A stretch of DNA of 20,510 bases from CAZSNH01 sp052388455 (GTDB lineage: Bacteria > Pseudomonadota > Alphaproteobacteria > Rhizobiales > Hyphomicrobiaceae), in contig JBQTIA010000068.1 of assembly GCA_052388455.1 (NCBI GenBank), forward strand, positions 1-20,510, written 5' to 3'. The notes below the pieces were generated by a model that was given only the letters and a program-made list of their open reading frames with translations, ran no database searches and was not told the origin of the DNA. A program made the translations under genes and the position numbers. This document shows, piece by piece, positions 1 to 7,873 of this stretch. The stretch's first letter is position 1, and each line of letters begins with the position of its first letter.

Positions 1-240
1 AACAACGCCTTCGACCAGCAGCAGCGAGAGCGCTCTCTGGCGTCCTTGAAGCGCAAGCGCGAGCGCGAAAAGCTCAAGGCAATGGGCATCCAACAGCCGA
101 GAGACAAGATCGTGCGTGTGGTCGTCATCCCCGAGGTCATCACGATCCAGGAGCTCTCAAACCGTATGACGGAGCGCGCTGTCGACCTCATCAAGTTCCT
201 GATGAAGGAAGGCGCGATGCACAAGATTACCGACGTCATC
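1..240 (+). pseudogene. infB: translation initiation factor IF-2 fragment (second, diverged copy)
   Basis: Frame 1 reads through 80 codons of the conserved IF2_N region of IF-2, from NNAFDQQQRERSLASLKRKR to MHKITDVI. It has no start (it runs off the window's left edge) and stops making IF-2 sense after codon 80, where the sequence turns into the antisense of the minus-strand infB. Positions 1-219 pair without gaps with 237-455 (position i with 456-i), at about 28 mismatches by hand count. Nearly all are third-position changes; the only residue change I see is Val here against Glu in the other copy (IVRVVV versus IVREVV). The GTP-binding domain is absent. I read it as a piece of infB from a related genome joined to this contig, not as a working gene. 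Confidence 0.75.
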
Positions 241-1334
241 GCGCCTTCCTTCATCAGGAATTTGATGAGGTCGACGGCGCGCTCCGTCATGCGGTTGGAC
301 AATTCCTGAATGGTGATGACCTCGGGAATGACGACTTCTCGCACGATCTTGTCCCGCGGCTGCTGAATGCCCATCGCCTTCAGCTTCTCACGCTCGCGCT
401 TGCGCTTGAGCGAGGCGAGCGAGCGCTCGCGCTGCTGCTGGTCGAAGGCGTTGTTGATGGTGAGCTTGATTCGCTCGCGCTTCTCGTCGGCGGCGACCTT
501 GACCGGCTGGCGAACCAGCTTGCCACCGCGCTTCACGAGGCGCGTCTCTTCCTCGTCCGCCACCTGCGGACCGCGGGCGCCGCGCGCTTCCGTCCGCGGC
601 TCCAGCCGCTTCGGCGGTTCGACGCCGGGGCGCTCTGGCGGCGCCCCCACCGCCGGTGCCCGACGCATGGGAATGTCGATCTGCTTCGGCCGGCCGCTCT
701 CACGCGGCATCATGGCCGGATTGAACGAACTCGGACGCGAGGTGTCGGGACGGGCGCGGGGACCAAAGCTGTCGCGGCGCGGCTCCGCACCGGCTCTCGA
801 CGTCGGCGATGGCCGGGCCGCATCATCACGACGTGGCACGGCGGGGGCGTGGACGGCCGCAGGCGCGGCATCGACGGCCACGGCAGCGGGTGCCGCAGGT
901 GTGGCCGGCACTTCGATCGGCGATGCCGCGACGGTTTCGACGACCACCGGCTGGGCAGCGATGACCTCCGCGTCGACTTTCGCCTGCTCGGCGCGAATCT
1001 GATCCTGAACCCGCGCATCGGCGAGGGCCCGCTTGCGCGCATCGAGTTCCGAAGGCCGCAGGTTCTCATTGCGGGTCGTATCGGGTCTCGCCACCGGCTT
1101 GGGAGCGGGAACGGAGGCCCTCGTCTCGATCTTGACGACAGGTGCGACGGGAGCTGCCGTTTCGGTCGGCGCTCCGAGCTTGCGCGTCTTCTTCTTTTCC
1201 ACCACGACCGACTTGGATCGGCCATGGCTGAAATTCTGCCGCACGTGCCCCGTCTCGACGGTTCGCTGCAACGACAGCGGCTTGCGGCCGGCCGTGCCCG
1301 ACGTCTTGTCCGAAGGCTCCTTGGTTTCCGTCAT
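237..1334 (-). CDS. infB: translation initiation factor IF-2, N-terminal part, 3' truncated
   Basis: IF-2 is the GTPase that places initiator fMet-tRNA on the 30S subunit. The ATG at 1334 opens MTETKEPSDKTSG, followed by the alphaproteobacterial N-terminal motif VETGHVRQNFSHGRSKSVVV and a Lys-rich stretch (residues about 30-52). A long Ala/Pro/Arg-rich linker runs to about residue 270, and the IF2_N helical region ends at FLMKEGAM (residue 366). The reading then enters the inverted copy and becomes nonsense, so the G domain and the domains that bind the ribosome and tRNA are missing from this window. It starts 12 bp after the ylxR stop and is the last gene of rimP-nusA-ylxR-infB. Identity is secure; whether the gene is truncated in the organism is doubtful, because the break looks like an assembly or amplification junction. 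Confidence 0.88.
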
Positions 1335-1346
1335 GCGTTTGTCCAA

Positions 1347-2048
1347 TCACACCTGATTTCGGGGCGTCGCGCAGTCAATATCCGGAAGGACCGAGCCGGA
1401 CCGGTAACGCATCAAGCGCCCAGCCTCGCTCAGAAACTTCTCCGCTGCTCCGCCTTGTTTGAGGGCAGCATGTACCACATTTGCCCGGCCCATGGCCAAG
1501 CTCATTTGTTCTATGGTGAGGGGTGACAAAATCAGCGCTTCCCGGCCCAATTCACGACAGGACGCGGTGAATTTCCGATCCAGTTTATCGCGTCCGCCTT
1601 CGGCCGCGTCGGAGCCGTGCACCAGCAGCCAGACGCCCCCTGCGGCGAGCTGGCCGTCGATCTGTGTAAAGCCGCTGCTGATCAGACCCGACTTGTTGGC
1701 AATCGACAGCGCGCCTTGAACGCGGGTCAGCAGCCCCCGGTCCACCGCCTCGGCGAGATCGGGGTCCACACGCACGGACCGTTTCAGACTGCGGGCGAAC
1801 GGGTTGGATTTGACTGCCGCCGACACGATGCGCCGATCGCAGGTCAGCCAGACGCCGCGGCCGGGGAGCTTGCCTGCGAGATCGACCACGATCGCGCCGT
1901 CCGGGCCGGCGACGAAGCGGATCAGTTCGTCGAGAGGGCGCTCGGTCCGCGTCGAGGCGCACAGCCGCGTCGGTCCCGCCGGCTCGCGCAGGCGTGGATC
2001 ACGTCCGGGTGTCGACCCGTCATCGGCCGTTTCGCCAATGCCTTGCAA
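1347..2048 (-). CDS. YlxR/DUF448 RNA-binding protein with C-terminal L7Ae-like domain
   Basis: A 233-residue protein between nusA and infB, the usual place of the YlxR (DUF448) family. Residues about 27-100 carry the YlxR fold, with the ELIRFVAGPDG strand and LPGRGVWL (61-68) matching the family's PGRG-[VY]-[WY] signature. Residues about 105-200 (ALSIANKSGLISSG, then a Gly/Ala-rich strand and HAALKQGG) resemble the ribosomal L7Ae/L30e-like half seen in the long alphaproteobacterial versions. The family is thought to bind RNA; a bacillary relative has been linked to RNase P, but the role here is inferred only. The start is a TTG at 2048 with a good ribosome site (GGGAGAGGA, about 7 bases upstream), 19 bp after the nusA stop; no ATG lies at a suitable place. 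Confidence 0.85.
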   Translation of the reverse strand: MQGIGETADDGSTPGRDPRLREPAGPTRLCASTRTERPLDELIRFVAGPDGAIVVDLAGKLPGRGVWLTCDRRIVSAAVKSNPFARSLKRSVRVDPDLAEAVDRGLLTRVQGALSIANKSGLISSGFTQIDGQLAAGGVWLLVHGSDAAEGGRDKLDRKFTASCRELGREALILSPLTIEQMSLAMGRANVVHAALKQGGAAEKFLSEAGRLMRYRSGSVLPDIDCATPRNQV

Positions 2049-2067
2049 CGAGCTTTCCTCTCCCGCC

Positions 2068-3708
2068 TCATGCCTCGGTCTCGGCAGAGGGCTCGGCCTC
2101 GGCCTCGCCTTCGCTCGATGGCGCCGCCAAATCCTCGGGCTTGATCCAGCCGGCGAGCACGCGCGCCGACATGATCATTTCCTCGGCTTCCTTGCGGCCG
2201 ATTTCAAAACCGTCGAGCACGCCCTTGTGCTTCACGGCCTCGGCATCTTTTTCCTTCTTGCGCTCCGTCCAGCCGACGAGATCGTCGGTCGCGCAGTCGG
2301 CCAGATCCTCAAGCGACTTGACGCCGTTCTCACCGAACGCCACCAGCATCGCGGTGGTGACACCGGCGACGCGGGCGAGGTCATCGGCAACGCCGAGCTC
2401 CTTGCGGCGGGCATCCCGCTCGGCTTCCTGGCGCTCCAGATATTCGCGGGCGCGCGCCTGAATCTCGGTCGCCGTCTCCTCGGTGAAGCCTTCGATGTGG
2501 ACGATCTCCGAAATCTCGACGAACGCGACTTCCTCGATCGAGGCGAACCCTTCGGCGACGAGGAGCTGGGCGATGATTTCGTCGATGTCGAGCGCTTCCA
2601 TGAAGATCTGAGTGCGCTCTGCGCTCTCCTTCTGGCGCCGCTCACTCTCTTCCTGCTCGGTCATGATATCGATGTCCCAGCCGGTGAGCTGGGAGGCGAG
2701 GCGCACGTTCTGACCGCGCCGGCCGATGGCGAGGGAGAGCTGCGCCTCCGGCACCACGACCTCGATGCGGCCCGTGTCTTCGTCGAGCACCACCTTGGTC
2801 ACTTCCGCCGGCGCCAGCGCGTTGACGACCAGCGTCGCCGCGTCGGCTTCTTTCGGATAATTGATGATGTCGACCTTTTCGCCCTGCAACTCGTTGACGA
2901 CCGCCTGAACGCGGGCGCCGCGCATACCGACGCAGGCGCCGACGGGATCGATCGAGGAATCCTTCGAGCGCACGGCGATCTTGGCGCGCGAGCCGGGATC
3001 GCGGGCGACGGATACGATCTCCACCGTGCCGTCGTAGACCTCGGGCACCTCCTGCGCGAACAGCATCTTCATGAACTCGGGCCGCGCGCGGGAGAGGAAG
3101 ATCTGCGGTCCGCGCTGCTCGCGGCGCACGGCGTAGAGAGAGGCGCGGAGGCGATCGCCGCGCCGCACGTTCTCGCGCGGAATCATCTCGTCGCGGCGGA
3201 TGATGCCTTCGGCCTTGCCGAGATCGACGATGACGTTGCCGTATTCGGCGCGCTTCACTGTGCCGTTGATGATTTCGCCGATGCGGTCCTTGTATTCGCC
3301 GAACTGGCGGTCGCGCTCGGCCTCGCGCACCTTCTGAACGATGACCTGCTTGGCGTTCTGAGCAGCAACCCGGCCGAAGTCGAGCGGAGGCAGGCCCTCG
3401 GCGATGAGATCGCCGACTTTGGCTTCCGGGTTGCGCTTGAGAGCGTCGGGGAGCGAAATCTGGGTCGATTCCGTTTCGACGTTGTCGACGACGGCGAGCA
3501 CGCGGGTCAGGCGCGTCTCGCCGGTCTTGGCGTCGATCTCGCAGCGGATATCGTTCTCGGTGCCGTAGCGGGATTTGGCCGCCTTCTGAATGGCGTCTTC
3601 CATCGCCTGGATGACGATCCGACGGTCGATCGATTTCTCGCGCGCCACCGCATCTGCGATCTGGAGCAGTTCGAGCCTGTTGGCGCTGACGCCAGCCACG
3701 CTTGCCAT
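2068..3708 (-). CDS. nusA: transcription termination/antitermination protein NusA
   Basis: NusA binds RNA polymerase and nascent RNA and modulates pausing, intrinsic termination and antitermination. The 546-residue protein has the N-terminal polymerase-binding domain (about 1-130), an S1 domain (about 145-200, GTVKRAEYGNVIVDLGKAEG), KH1 with GMRGARV (261-267), and KH2 with AIGRRGQN (327-334). A C-terminal helix-hairpin-helix/acidic region ends in an Ala/Glu-rich tail (EGEAEAEPSAETEA). This is full length for alphaproteobacteria. I chose the ATG at 3708, two bases after the rimP stop and preceded by AAGGGTGA; an in-frame TTG at 3714 overlaps the rimP stop and is less likely. The rimP-nusA-ylxR-infB order is the classic operon, in which NusA often regulates its own expression through leader termination. 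Confidence 0.97.
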   Translation of the reverse strand: MASVAGVSANRLELLQIADAVAREKSIDRRIVIQAMEDAIQKAAKSRYGTENDIRCEIDAKTGETRLTRVLAVVDNVETESTQISLPDALKRNPEAKVGDLIAEGLPPLDFGRVAAQNAKQVIVQKVREAERDRQFGEYKDRIGEIINGTVKRAEYGNVIVDLGKAEGIIRRDEMIPRENVRRGDRLRASLYAVRREQRGPQIFLSRARPEFMKMLFAQEVPEVYDGTVEIVSVARDPGSRAKIAVRSKDSSIDPVGACVGMRGARVQAVVNELQGEKVDIINYPKEADAATLVVNALAPAEVTKVVLDEDTGRIEVVVPEAQLSLAIGRRGQNVRLASQLTGWDIDIMTEQEESERRQKESAERTQIFMEALDIDEIIAQLLVAEGFASIEEVAFVEISEIVHIEGFTEETATEIQARAREYLERQEAERDARRKELGVADDLARVAGVTTAMLVAFGENGVKSLEDLADCATDDLVGWTERKKEKDAEAVKHKGVLDGFEIGRKEAEEMIMSARVLAGWIKPEDLAAPSSEGEAEAEPSAETEA

Positions 3709-3710
3709 GG

Positions 3711-4325
3711 TCAATCACCCTTCGCTTGTAGATGGTCGGGCGCCGGCGCACCGTCGCCAACCGCCGAATCCGTTCTGCCTTTCGCGCGGGACAACGCCTC
3801 GCGGATCAATTCGTCCGTCAGCACCAGCCGGGCGTCCGAAACGAGTGCGATCGGAAACCCGAGAAGCTGACGCCCTCCCGCGTCGAGGTCGACATCCATA
3901 CGCACTTCGCCGTCCTCGAACCCTTCCAGCCGTCCGCGGAACCGGCGCCTCCCGTCGACCGCCTCGCGAACCTCGATCTTGGCCTCGTAGCCGGCCCAAT
4001 CCTCGAAATCGGACGGGCGAACCAGGGGCCGGTCGATGCCCGGCGAGGAAATTTCCAGACGGTAGGCGCCACCGATCGGATCGTGGACATCGAGCAGCGG
4101 AGACAGCTGCCGGGAAATCGTCTCGCAATCGTCGATCGAGATCGAGCCGTCGGGCCGCTCGGCCATGATCTGAAGCGTCGCGCCTTCCCGGCCCGACACC
4201 TGCACGCGAACGAGGCGGAATCCGAGGTCTTCGAGCGCCGGCCGGATCAGAGTGGCGACAGTGGCTGCCGGACCCGTTTCCCGGAGAAAACGGTCGTCAG
4301 TATCAGCCTCGTCACCGCCCTGCAT
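3711..4325 (-). CDS. rimP: ribosome maturation factor RimP
   Basis: RimP assists late assembly of the 30S subunit. The 204-residue product has the family N-terminal alpha/beta domain (ATVATLIRPALEDLGFRLVRVQV), the conserved SISIDDCETISRQLSPLLDV segment and the hallmark YRLEISSPGIDRPL. A C-terminal SH3-like barrel follows (DWAGYEAKIEVREAVDGRRRFRGRL). The C-terminal tail of about 35 residues is Ala/Asp-rich and typical of alphaproteobacteria. The ATG at 4325 is the only plausible start after the terminator at 4385-4418; its ribosome site is weak. It is first in rimP-nusA-ylxR-infB, and its stop lies two bases before the nusA ATG, so translation is probably coupled. Confidence 0.95.
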   Translation of the reverse strand: MQGGDEADTDDRFLRETGPAATVATLIRPALEDLGFRLVRVQVSGREGATLQIMAERPDGSISIDDCETISRQLSPLLDVHDPIGGAYRLEISSPGIDRPLVRPSDFEDWAGYEAKIEVREAVDGRRRFRGRLEGFEDGEVRMDVDLDAGGRQLLGFPIALVSDARLVLTDELIREALSRAKGRTDSAVGDGAPAPDHLQAKGD

Positions 4326-4384
4326 CGGCCGTCATGATCCGCGCGTCTTGCTGGAAGCCCACGTCCCCTGAACACCAGGGCCCT

Positions 4385-4418
4385 AAACAAAAAGAGCGGA
4401 CCCCGGAGGGCCCACTCT
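4385..4418 (-). terminator. Rho-independent terminator between trmB and rimP
   Basis: Read on the minus strand, AGAGTGGGCCC (4418-4408) pairs with GGGTCCGCTCT (4403-4393), giving 11 pairs with two G-U wobbles. They close on a TCCG tetraloop of the stable UNCG class, followed directly by TTTTGTTT. It lies 120 bp after the trmB stop and 59 bp before the rimP start. It could simply end trmB transcripts or act as a leader attenuator for the nusA operon. A smaller hairpin (tctca/tgaga, within 4416-4429) overlaps the base of its 5' arm. Confidence 0.85.
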
Positions 4419-4538
4419 CAAAGTTGAGATGATCATGAGCAAGCGGACGTTACGCCATTGTGACGGTTCGCGCAAGTCACTTGTGAACAGCCGGTTGTGG
4501 AGTACGACTGTGCGTGATCTCTGGCCGCCTTCACATCG

Positions 4539-5231
4539 TCAGCGGCGGAGAAAAGTGAAATAGGCGCACCGGCGTCCTTCTCTCCCGGCCTTGGCCTCGT
4601 AGCGCGTCGGCGGCCAGTCCGCTCCCCGCCGTCGCCAGTCCTCGGGCGAGCGGGCCGGCCATAAGAAGTCCGGGCAGTCTGTGATGGCCAGCAGGATGGT
4701 GCGGGCATAGTCGCCGATGTCGGTGGCAACCCGCAATTCCGCTCCCGGTTTCAGGACGCGGGCGAGCAGCCCGAGCGTCTCGGCGGAGACCAGACGCCGC
4801 TTGACGTGCCGCTTCTTCGGCCAGGGGTCGGGGAAAAGAATGAACGCCCGGGTGAGACTGGATGCCGGCAGGGCGCGCAGCAGTGGCCGTACATCGTCGG
4901 CAAGCACCCGCACATTTTCGAGACCCCGATCCTCTATCGCCGTCAGTACCTTGACGACACCCTCTTCATAAGGCTCACACCCGACGAGAAGGACGCCGGG
5001 ATGGGCCTCGGCCTGCCAGAGAAGGTGCTCGCCGCCGCCGAACCCGATCTCCAGCCACACCGGCCGCTCTTCGCTGCGCGACGCCTCCGCCAGCATGGCC
5101 GCATCGGGCCGCACGCGCGGCAGCACGTCCTGCAACAGCCGCTGCTGGCGTGGACTGAGCTTGCGCCCGCGTTTGCGCCCGAAGGAGCGCAGGTCCGGCG
5201 GGCGGTGAGACTGGTCGTCGTCGGCGATCAT
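4539..5231 (-). CDS. trmB: tRNA (guanine-N7-)-methyltransferase
   Basis: TrmB makes m7G46 in tRNA variable loops, using S-adenosylmethionine. The 230-residue protein has the class I methyltransferase motif LEIGFGGGEHL (60-70), an acidic strand end at GCEPYEEG (84-91), ADDV (111-114), and the TrmB signature LFPDPWPKKRHVKRR (132-146). Its C-terminus, RYEAKAGREGRRCAYFTFLRR, is the family substrate-binding TKFE-like region in a diverged form (TRYEAKA). The ATG at 5231 gives the normal family length; no strong ribosome site precedes it. In related genomes trmB directly follows metK, which supplies its cofactor. Here a plus-strand rhodanese gene separates them, so trmB must have its own promoter in 5232-5346 or depend on read-through. 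Confidence 0.95.
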   Translation of the reverse strand: MIADDDQSHRPPDLRSFGRKRGRKLSPRQQRLLQDVLPRVRPDAAMLAEASRSEERPVWLEIGFGGGEHLLWQAEAHPGVLLVGCEPYEEGVVKVLTAIEDRGLENVRVLADDVRPLLRALPASSLTRAFILFPDPWPKKRHVKRRLVSAETLGLLARVLKPGAELRVATDIGDYARTILLAITDCPDFLWPARSPEDWRRRGADWPPTRYEAKAGREGRRCAYFTFLRR

Positions 5232-5346
5232 GGTAAAATGCGCTGAAGAACCGCTTTCGTTGGGGTGACCCGGCGGGTCGGCGCTGGATCGCCAGCAGCA
5301 GGGTCATTCGGCAGTGTAACGGTCAACCGGTGCAGAAAGTGAAGCC

Positions 5347-5925
5347 ATGTCCAGCAAATGTCGCACGACCGTATCGCACGTGGCGATTCTGACGACACTC
5401 TGGGCCGCCCTCGGTGCGCTGACCCTCGGTCCTGCGCGCAGCGAATCGCCCGAGTTCGCGCGGGTGCGAACCGACGTGACGCATCGCTGGCCGGGTGTAT
5501 CCCACCTTTCGCCGGACGACTTCGCGAAAGAGATGTCGGCGGGCAGCCTCGTGCTCGATGTCCGCTCTCCGGAAGAGTATTCGGTCAGCCATCTCGCCGG
5601 CGCCGTCCGCGTCGATCCCACCCTGTCGAGCCGGGACTTCCTGACCCGCTTCGGCAAGGACCTCGCCGGACGCAACGTGCTCGTCTACTGCTCGGTCGGC
5701 GTGCGCAGCTCGAAGCTGGCGACCACGATCGCCGAAGGCGCCAAGGCCAGCGGCGCCAAGGGAGTCGCCAACCTGGCGGGCGGAATTTTCGGCTGGCACA
5801 ACGAGGCCCGTCCGCTGGTCGATGCCAACGGCCCAACCGAGCACGTGCACGCTTTCAGCCCGTCGTGGGGCAAGATCCTGAGCCGCCCCGAGCTCATCCG
5901 CACCGAGCCACCGAAAACGAACTGA
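5347..5925 (+). CDS. exported rhodanese-domain protein
   Basis: A 192-residue protein. Residues 1 to about 34 form a Sec-type signal peptide (a basic start, hydrophobic HVAILTTLWAALGALTLG, then ARSES as a likely cleavage region). Residues about 52-160 are a single rhodanese domain with VLDVRSPEEYSVSHLAGAVRV (69-89) and the active-site loop CSVGVRSS (115-122), whose Cys115 would carry the persulfide. A short tail follows. The likely role is periplasmic sulfur or thiol chemistry; the substrate cannot be read from sequence. It is divergent from trmB (115-bp gap) and convergent with metK (8 bp between stops), and it is the only plus-strand gene within the conserved minus-strand block. The ATG at 5347 is favoured because the signal peptide starts there. 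Confidence 0.88.
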   Translation: MSSKCRTTVSHVAILTTLWAALGALTLGPARSESPEFARVRTDVTHRWPGVSHLSPDDFAKEMSAGSLVLDVRSPEEYSVSHLAGAVRVDPTLSSRDFLTRFGKDLAGRNVLVYCSVGVRSSKLATTIAEGAKASGAKGVANLAGGIFGWHNEARPLVDANGPTEHVHAFSPSWGKILSRPELIRTEPPKTN

Positions 5926-5933
5926 CCGCCGCC

Positions 5934-7148
5934 TCAGACCGACGCCTTGATCTTTTCGGCGAGGTCGGTCTTCTCCCAGGAGAAGCCGCCGTCGGCGTCG
6001 GGCTTGCGGCCGAAATGTCCGTAAGCGGATGTGCGGGCATAGACCGGCTTGTTGAGATCGAGATGCGAGCGGATGCCGCGCGGCGTGAGGTCCATGGCCT
6101 TGGCCAGTGCCAATTCGATTTGCCCCTCGTCGACCTTTCCGGTGCCGTGCGTGTCGACGTAGATCGACAAGGGCTTGGCGACGCCGATGGCATAGGAGAG
6201 CTGGATCGTACAGCGATCGGCGAGACCGGCGGCCACGACATTCTTGGCGAGATAGCGCGAGGCGTAGGCCGCCGAGCGGTCCACCTTGGTCGGGTCCTTG
6301 CCGGAGAACGCGCCGCCGCCGTGGGGCGCGGCACCGCCATAGGTGTCGACGATGATCTTGCGGCCGGTCAGCCCGCAGTCGCCGTCAGGGCCGCCGATGT
6401 AGAACTTGCCGGTCGGATTGATGTGCCAGGCGGTATCGTTGCCGATCCAGCCGTCGGGAATGGCGCGACGCACGTAGGGTTCGACGATGTCGCGCACCTG
6501 CCGCGAGGAGAGGTCCTCGACGACGTGCTGATGCGAGACGACGATGGCCGTAACACCGACCGGCTTGCCGTCCTCGTAGCGCACCGTCACCTGGCTCTTG
6601 GAATCGGGACCGAGCTTGGCGGCGTCGCCGTCCTTCGACTTGCGGGCGCGCGCGAGATCCTCGAGAATCTTGTGGCTGTAGAAGATCGGCGCCGGCATCA
6701 GCTCGGGCGTCTCACGGCAGGCATATCCGAACATGATGCCCTGGTCGCCGGCGCCTTCCTCGGCATTGGTCGGCTGCTTGGCATCGACGCCCTGCGCGAT
6801 GTCGGACGACTGCCCGTGCAGCAGCACCTCGATGTTGGCGTTGGCCCAGTGGAATCCGTCCTGCTCGTAGCCGATGTCGCGGATCGCCTTGCGCGTCAGG
6901 TCCTGGATGGTGGCGACGGTGACGCCGCGGGGCCCTCGATACTCGCCGGCGATGACGACCTTGTTGGTCGTCGCCATGGTCTCGCAGGCGGCACGGATCA
7001 GCCACGGATCGAGACCTTCCTTCGCGCCTTCGCGATAGAAGGCGTCGACCACCTCGTCCGAGATGCGATCACACACCTTGTCGGGATGTCCCTCGGACAC
7101 CGACTCGCTCGTGAACAGGAAGGATTTGCGTGCCAATCGGGCCCCCAT
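5934..7148 (-). CDS. metK: S-adenosylmethionine synthetase (methionine adenosyltransferase)
   Basis: MetK makes S-adenosylmethionine from methionine and ATP, feeding the methylation steps represented here by TrmB and MiaB. From the ATG at 7148 the protein has 404 residues. FTSESVSEGHPDKVCDRISD (12-31) holds the catalytic His of GHPDK, GAGDQGIMFGYA (132-143) is the ATP motif, and GGGAFSGKDPTKVDRSAAY is the second nucleotide-binding loop. The open frame extends upstream to 7286, but those codons do not look like MetK, while MGARLARKSFLFTSES matches family N-termini. The ribosome site is weak. The 197-bp leader to xre has a GGGTCG/CGACCC hairpin and a TTGACC at 7214-7219, but no good -10 box and no riboswitch I can recognise. 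The stop is 8 bp from the convergent rhodanese stop. Confidence 0.97.
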   Translation of the reverse strand: MGARLARKSFLFTSESVSEGHPDKVCDRISDEVVDAFYREGAKEGLDPWLIRAACETMATTNKVVIAGEYRGPRGVTVATIQDLTRKAIRDIGYEQDGFHWANANIEVLLHGQSSDIAQGVDAKQPTNAEEGAGDQGIMFGYACRETPELMPAPIFYSHKILEDLARARKSKDGDAAKLGPDSKSQVTVRYEDGKPVGVTAIVVSHQHVVEDLSSRQVRDIVEPYVRRAIPDGWIGNDTAWHINPTGKFYIGGPDGDCGLTGRKIIVDTYGGAAPHGGGAFSGKDPTKVDRSAAYASRYLAKNVVAAGLADRCTIQLSYAIGVAKPLSIYVDTHGTGKVDEGQIELALAKAMDLTPRGIRSHLDLNKPVYARTSAYGHFGRKPDADGGFSWEKTDLAEKIKASV

Positions 7149-7345
7149 CGGTCTCGGACAGCGCGCATGACGCCCGCTGAAAAACACCGGTAGTTCGCAG
7201 TCTTCCGGGGCCGGGTCAAGGGTCGGGGGGCGCGACCCAATTGCGTCGCACCGCCTTGTGGACACCTCATTTGATCCGGCGCCCATATCGACGGCGCGTC
7301 AGGGTTTTTTGTCGATCCGACCTTGCTCATTGTCGGCGGCTCTGC

Positions 7346-7801
7346 TCAGCGCATCGCGTCTTCGCCGGCCAGCGTGCGCACGAGGTCGACGATCGCGCGG
7401 CGGACCCGCTGGTCCTCGATCCTGACAAACGCCTTGTTCAGCTCTAGACCCTCGCGGGTGGCGAGAAAGTCGACGACATAGCTTTCGGTCGGCCGCTCGG
7501 CGAACCCGGTGCTCACCTTCGAATCGGAAGCGGCCGACGGCACGTTTTCGTAGAAGAACTGCACGGGCACACCGAGCACGTGCGAGAGATCGAACAGGCG
7601 GCTGGCGCCGATGCGGTTGACGCCCTTTTCGTACTTCTGCACCTGCTGGAACGTGAGCCCCAGATGCTCGCCGAGCTTTTCCTGGCTCATGCCGAGCAGC
7701 ATCCGGCGCATCCGCACCCGGCTGCCGACGTGGGCATCGATCGGATTGGCGCGGCGTGCGTTGCGCTCCTCCGGTCCCCCGTCATCGCCCGAATTGATCA
7801 T
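7346..7801 (-). CDS. Xre/Cro-type transcriptional regulator (PraR-like)
   Basis: A 151-residue DNA-binding protein. The HTH spans residues about 25-82 (VGSRVRMRRMLLGMSQEKLG, then LTFQQVQKYEKGVNRI with the recognition helix, then LFDLSHVLGVPVQFFYE). A C-terminal region of about 70 residues ends in LNKAFVRIEDQRVRRAIVDLVRTLA. This form, located between lnt and metK, matches the regulator group that includes rhizobial PraR; that assignment is from memory of the family and the context. Targets are unknown. I chose the ATG at 7801 (GGGAG five bases upstream) over the longer GTG/ATG options up to 7843, because a good promoter lies at 7844-7872. It probably has its own promoter and may be autoregulated. 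Confidence 0.88.
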   Translation of the reverse strand: MINSGDDGGPEERNARRANPIDAHVGSRVRMRRMLLGMSQEKLGEHLGLTFQQVQKYEKGVNRIGASRLFDLSHVLGVPVQFFYENVPSAASDSKVSTGFAERPTESYVVDFLATREGLELNKAFVRIEDQRVRRAIVDLVRTLAGEDAMR

Positions 7802-7843
7802 GGTGCTCCCAGGCCGGTCGCTAACCCTCTGACCCGCACACAA

Positions 7844-7872
7844 TTCCTAGGTGCGCAGCGCGCCTGCGTCAA
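7844..7872 (-). promoter_or_regulatory. probable sigma-70-type promoter of the xre gene
   Basis: Read on the minus strand: TTGACG (7872-7867), a 17-base spacer, then TAGGAA (7849-7844). The -35 box is 5/6 to TTGACA and the -10 box is moderate (3/6). Predicted transcription starts near 7837, giving a leader of about 36 bases that includes the GGGAG ribosome site. The structured repeat element at 7874-8173 ends one base upstream of the -35 box. Confidence 0.5.
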
Positions 7873-7873
7873 C

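Noticed and set aside
1..455. Plain fold-back sequencing artefact of a single molecule
   Set aside because: The arms differ at about 28 positions, mostly synonymous, and the plus arm continues into IF-2 sequence absent from the minus arm. Two templates are needed.
1804..3870. Plus-strand open frame of 688 codons opposite nusA
   Set aside because: It is the antisense of nusA, rimP and ylxR. High GC leaves antisense frames open, and the translation has the Leu/Asp/Arg-rich low-complexity look of a shadow while NusA on the other strand is unmistakable.
5358..7193. Plus-strand open frame of 611 codons across the rhodanese gene and opposite metK
   Set aside because: It overlaps two clear genes in the wrong frame or strand and has no recognisable domain.
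7149..7345. Possible SAM-binding riboswitch or promoter in the metK leader
   Set aside because: There is a GGGTCG/CGACCC hairpin and a TTGACC at 7214-7219, but I could not match any SAM riboswitch core and no acceptable -10 box lies 16-18 bases after the -35 candidate.
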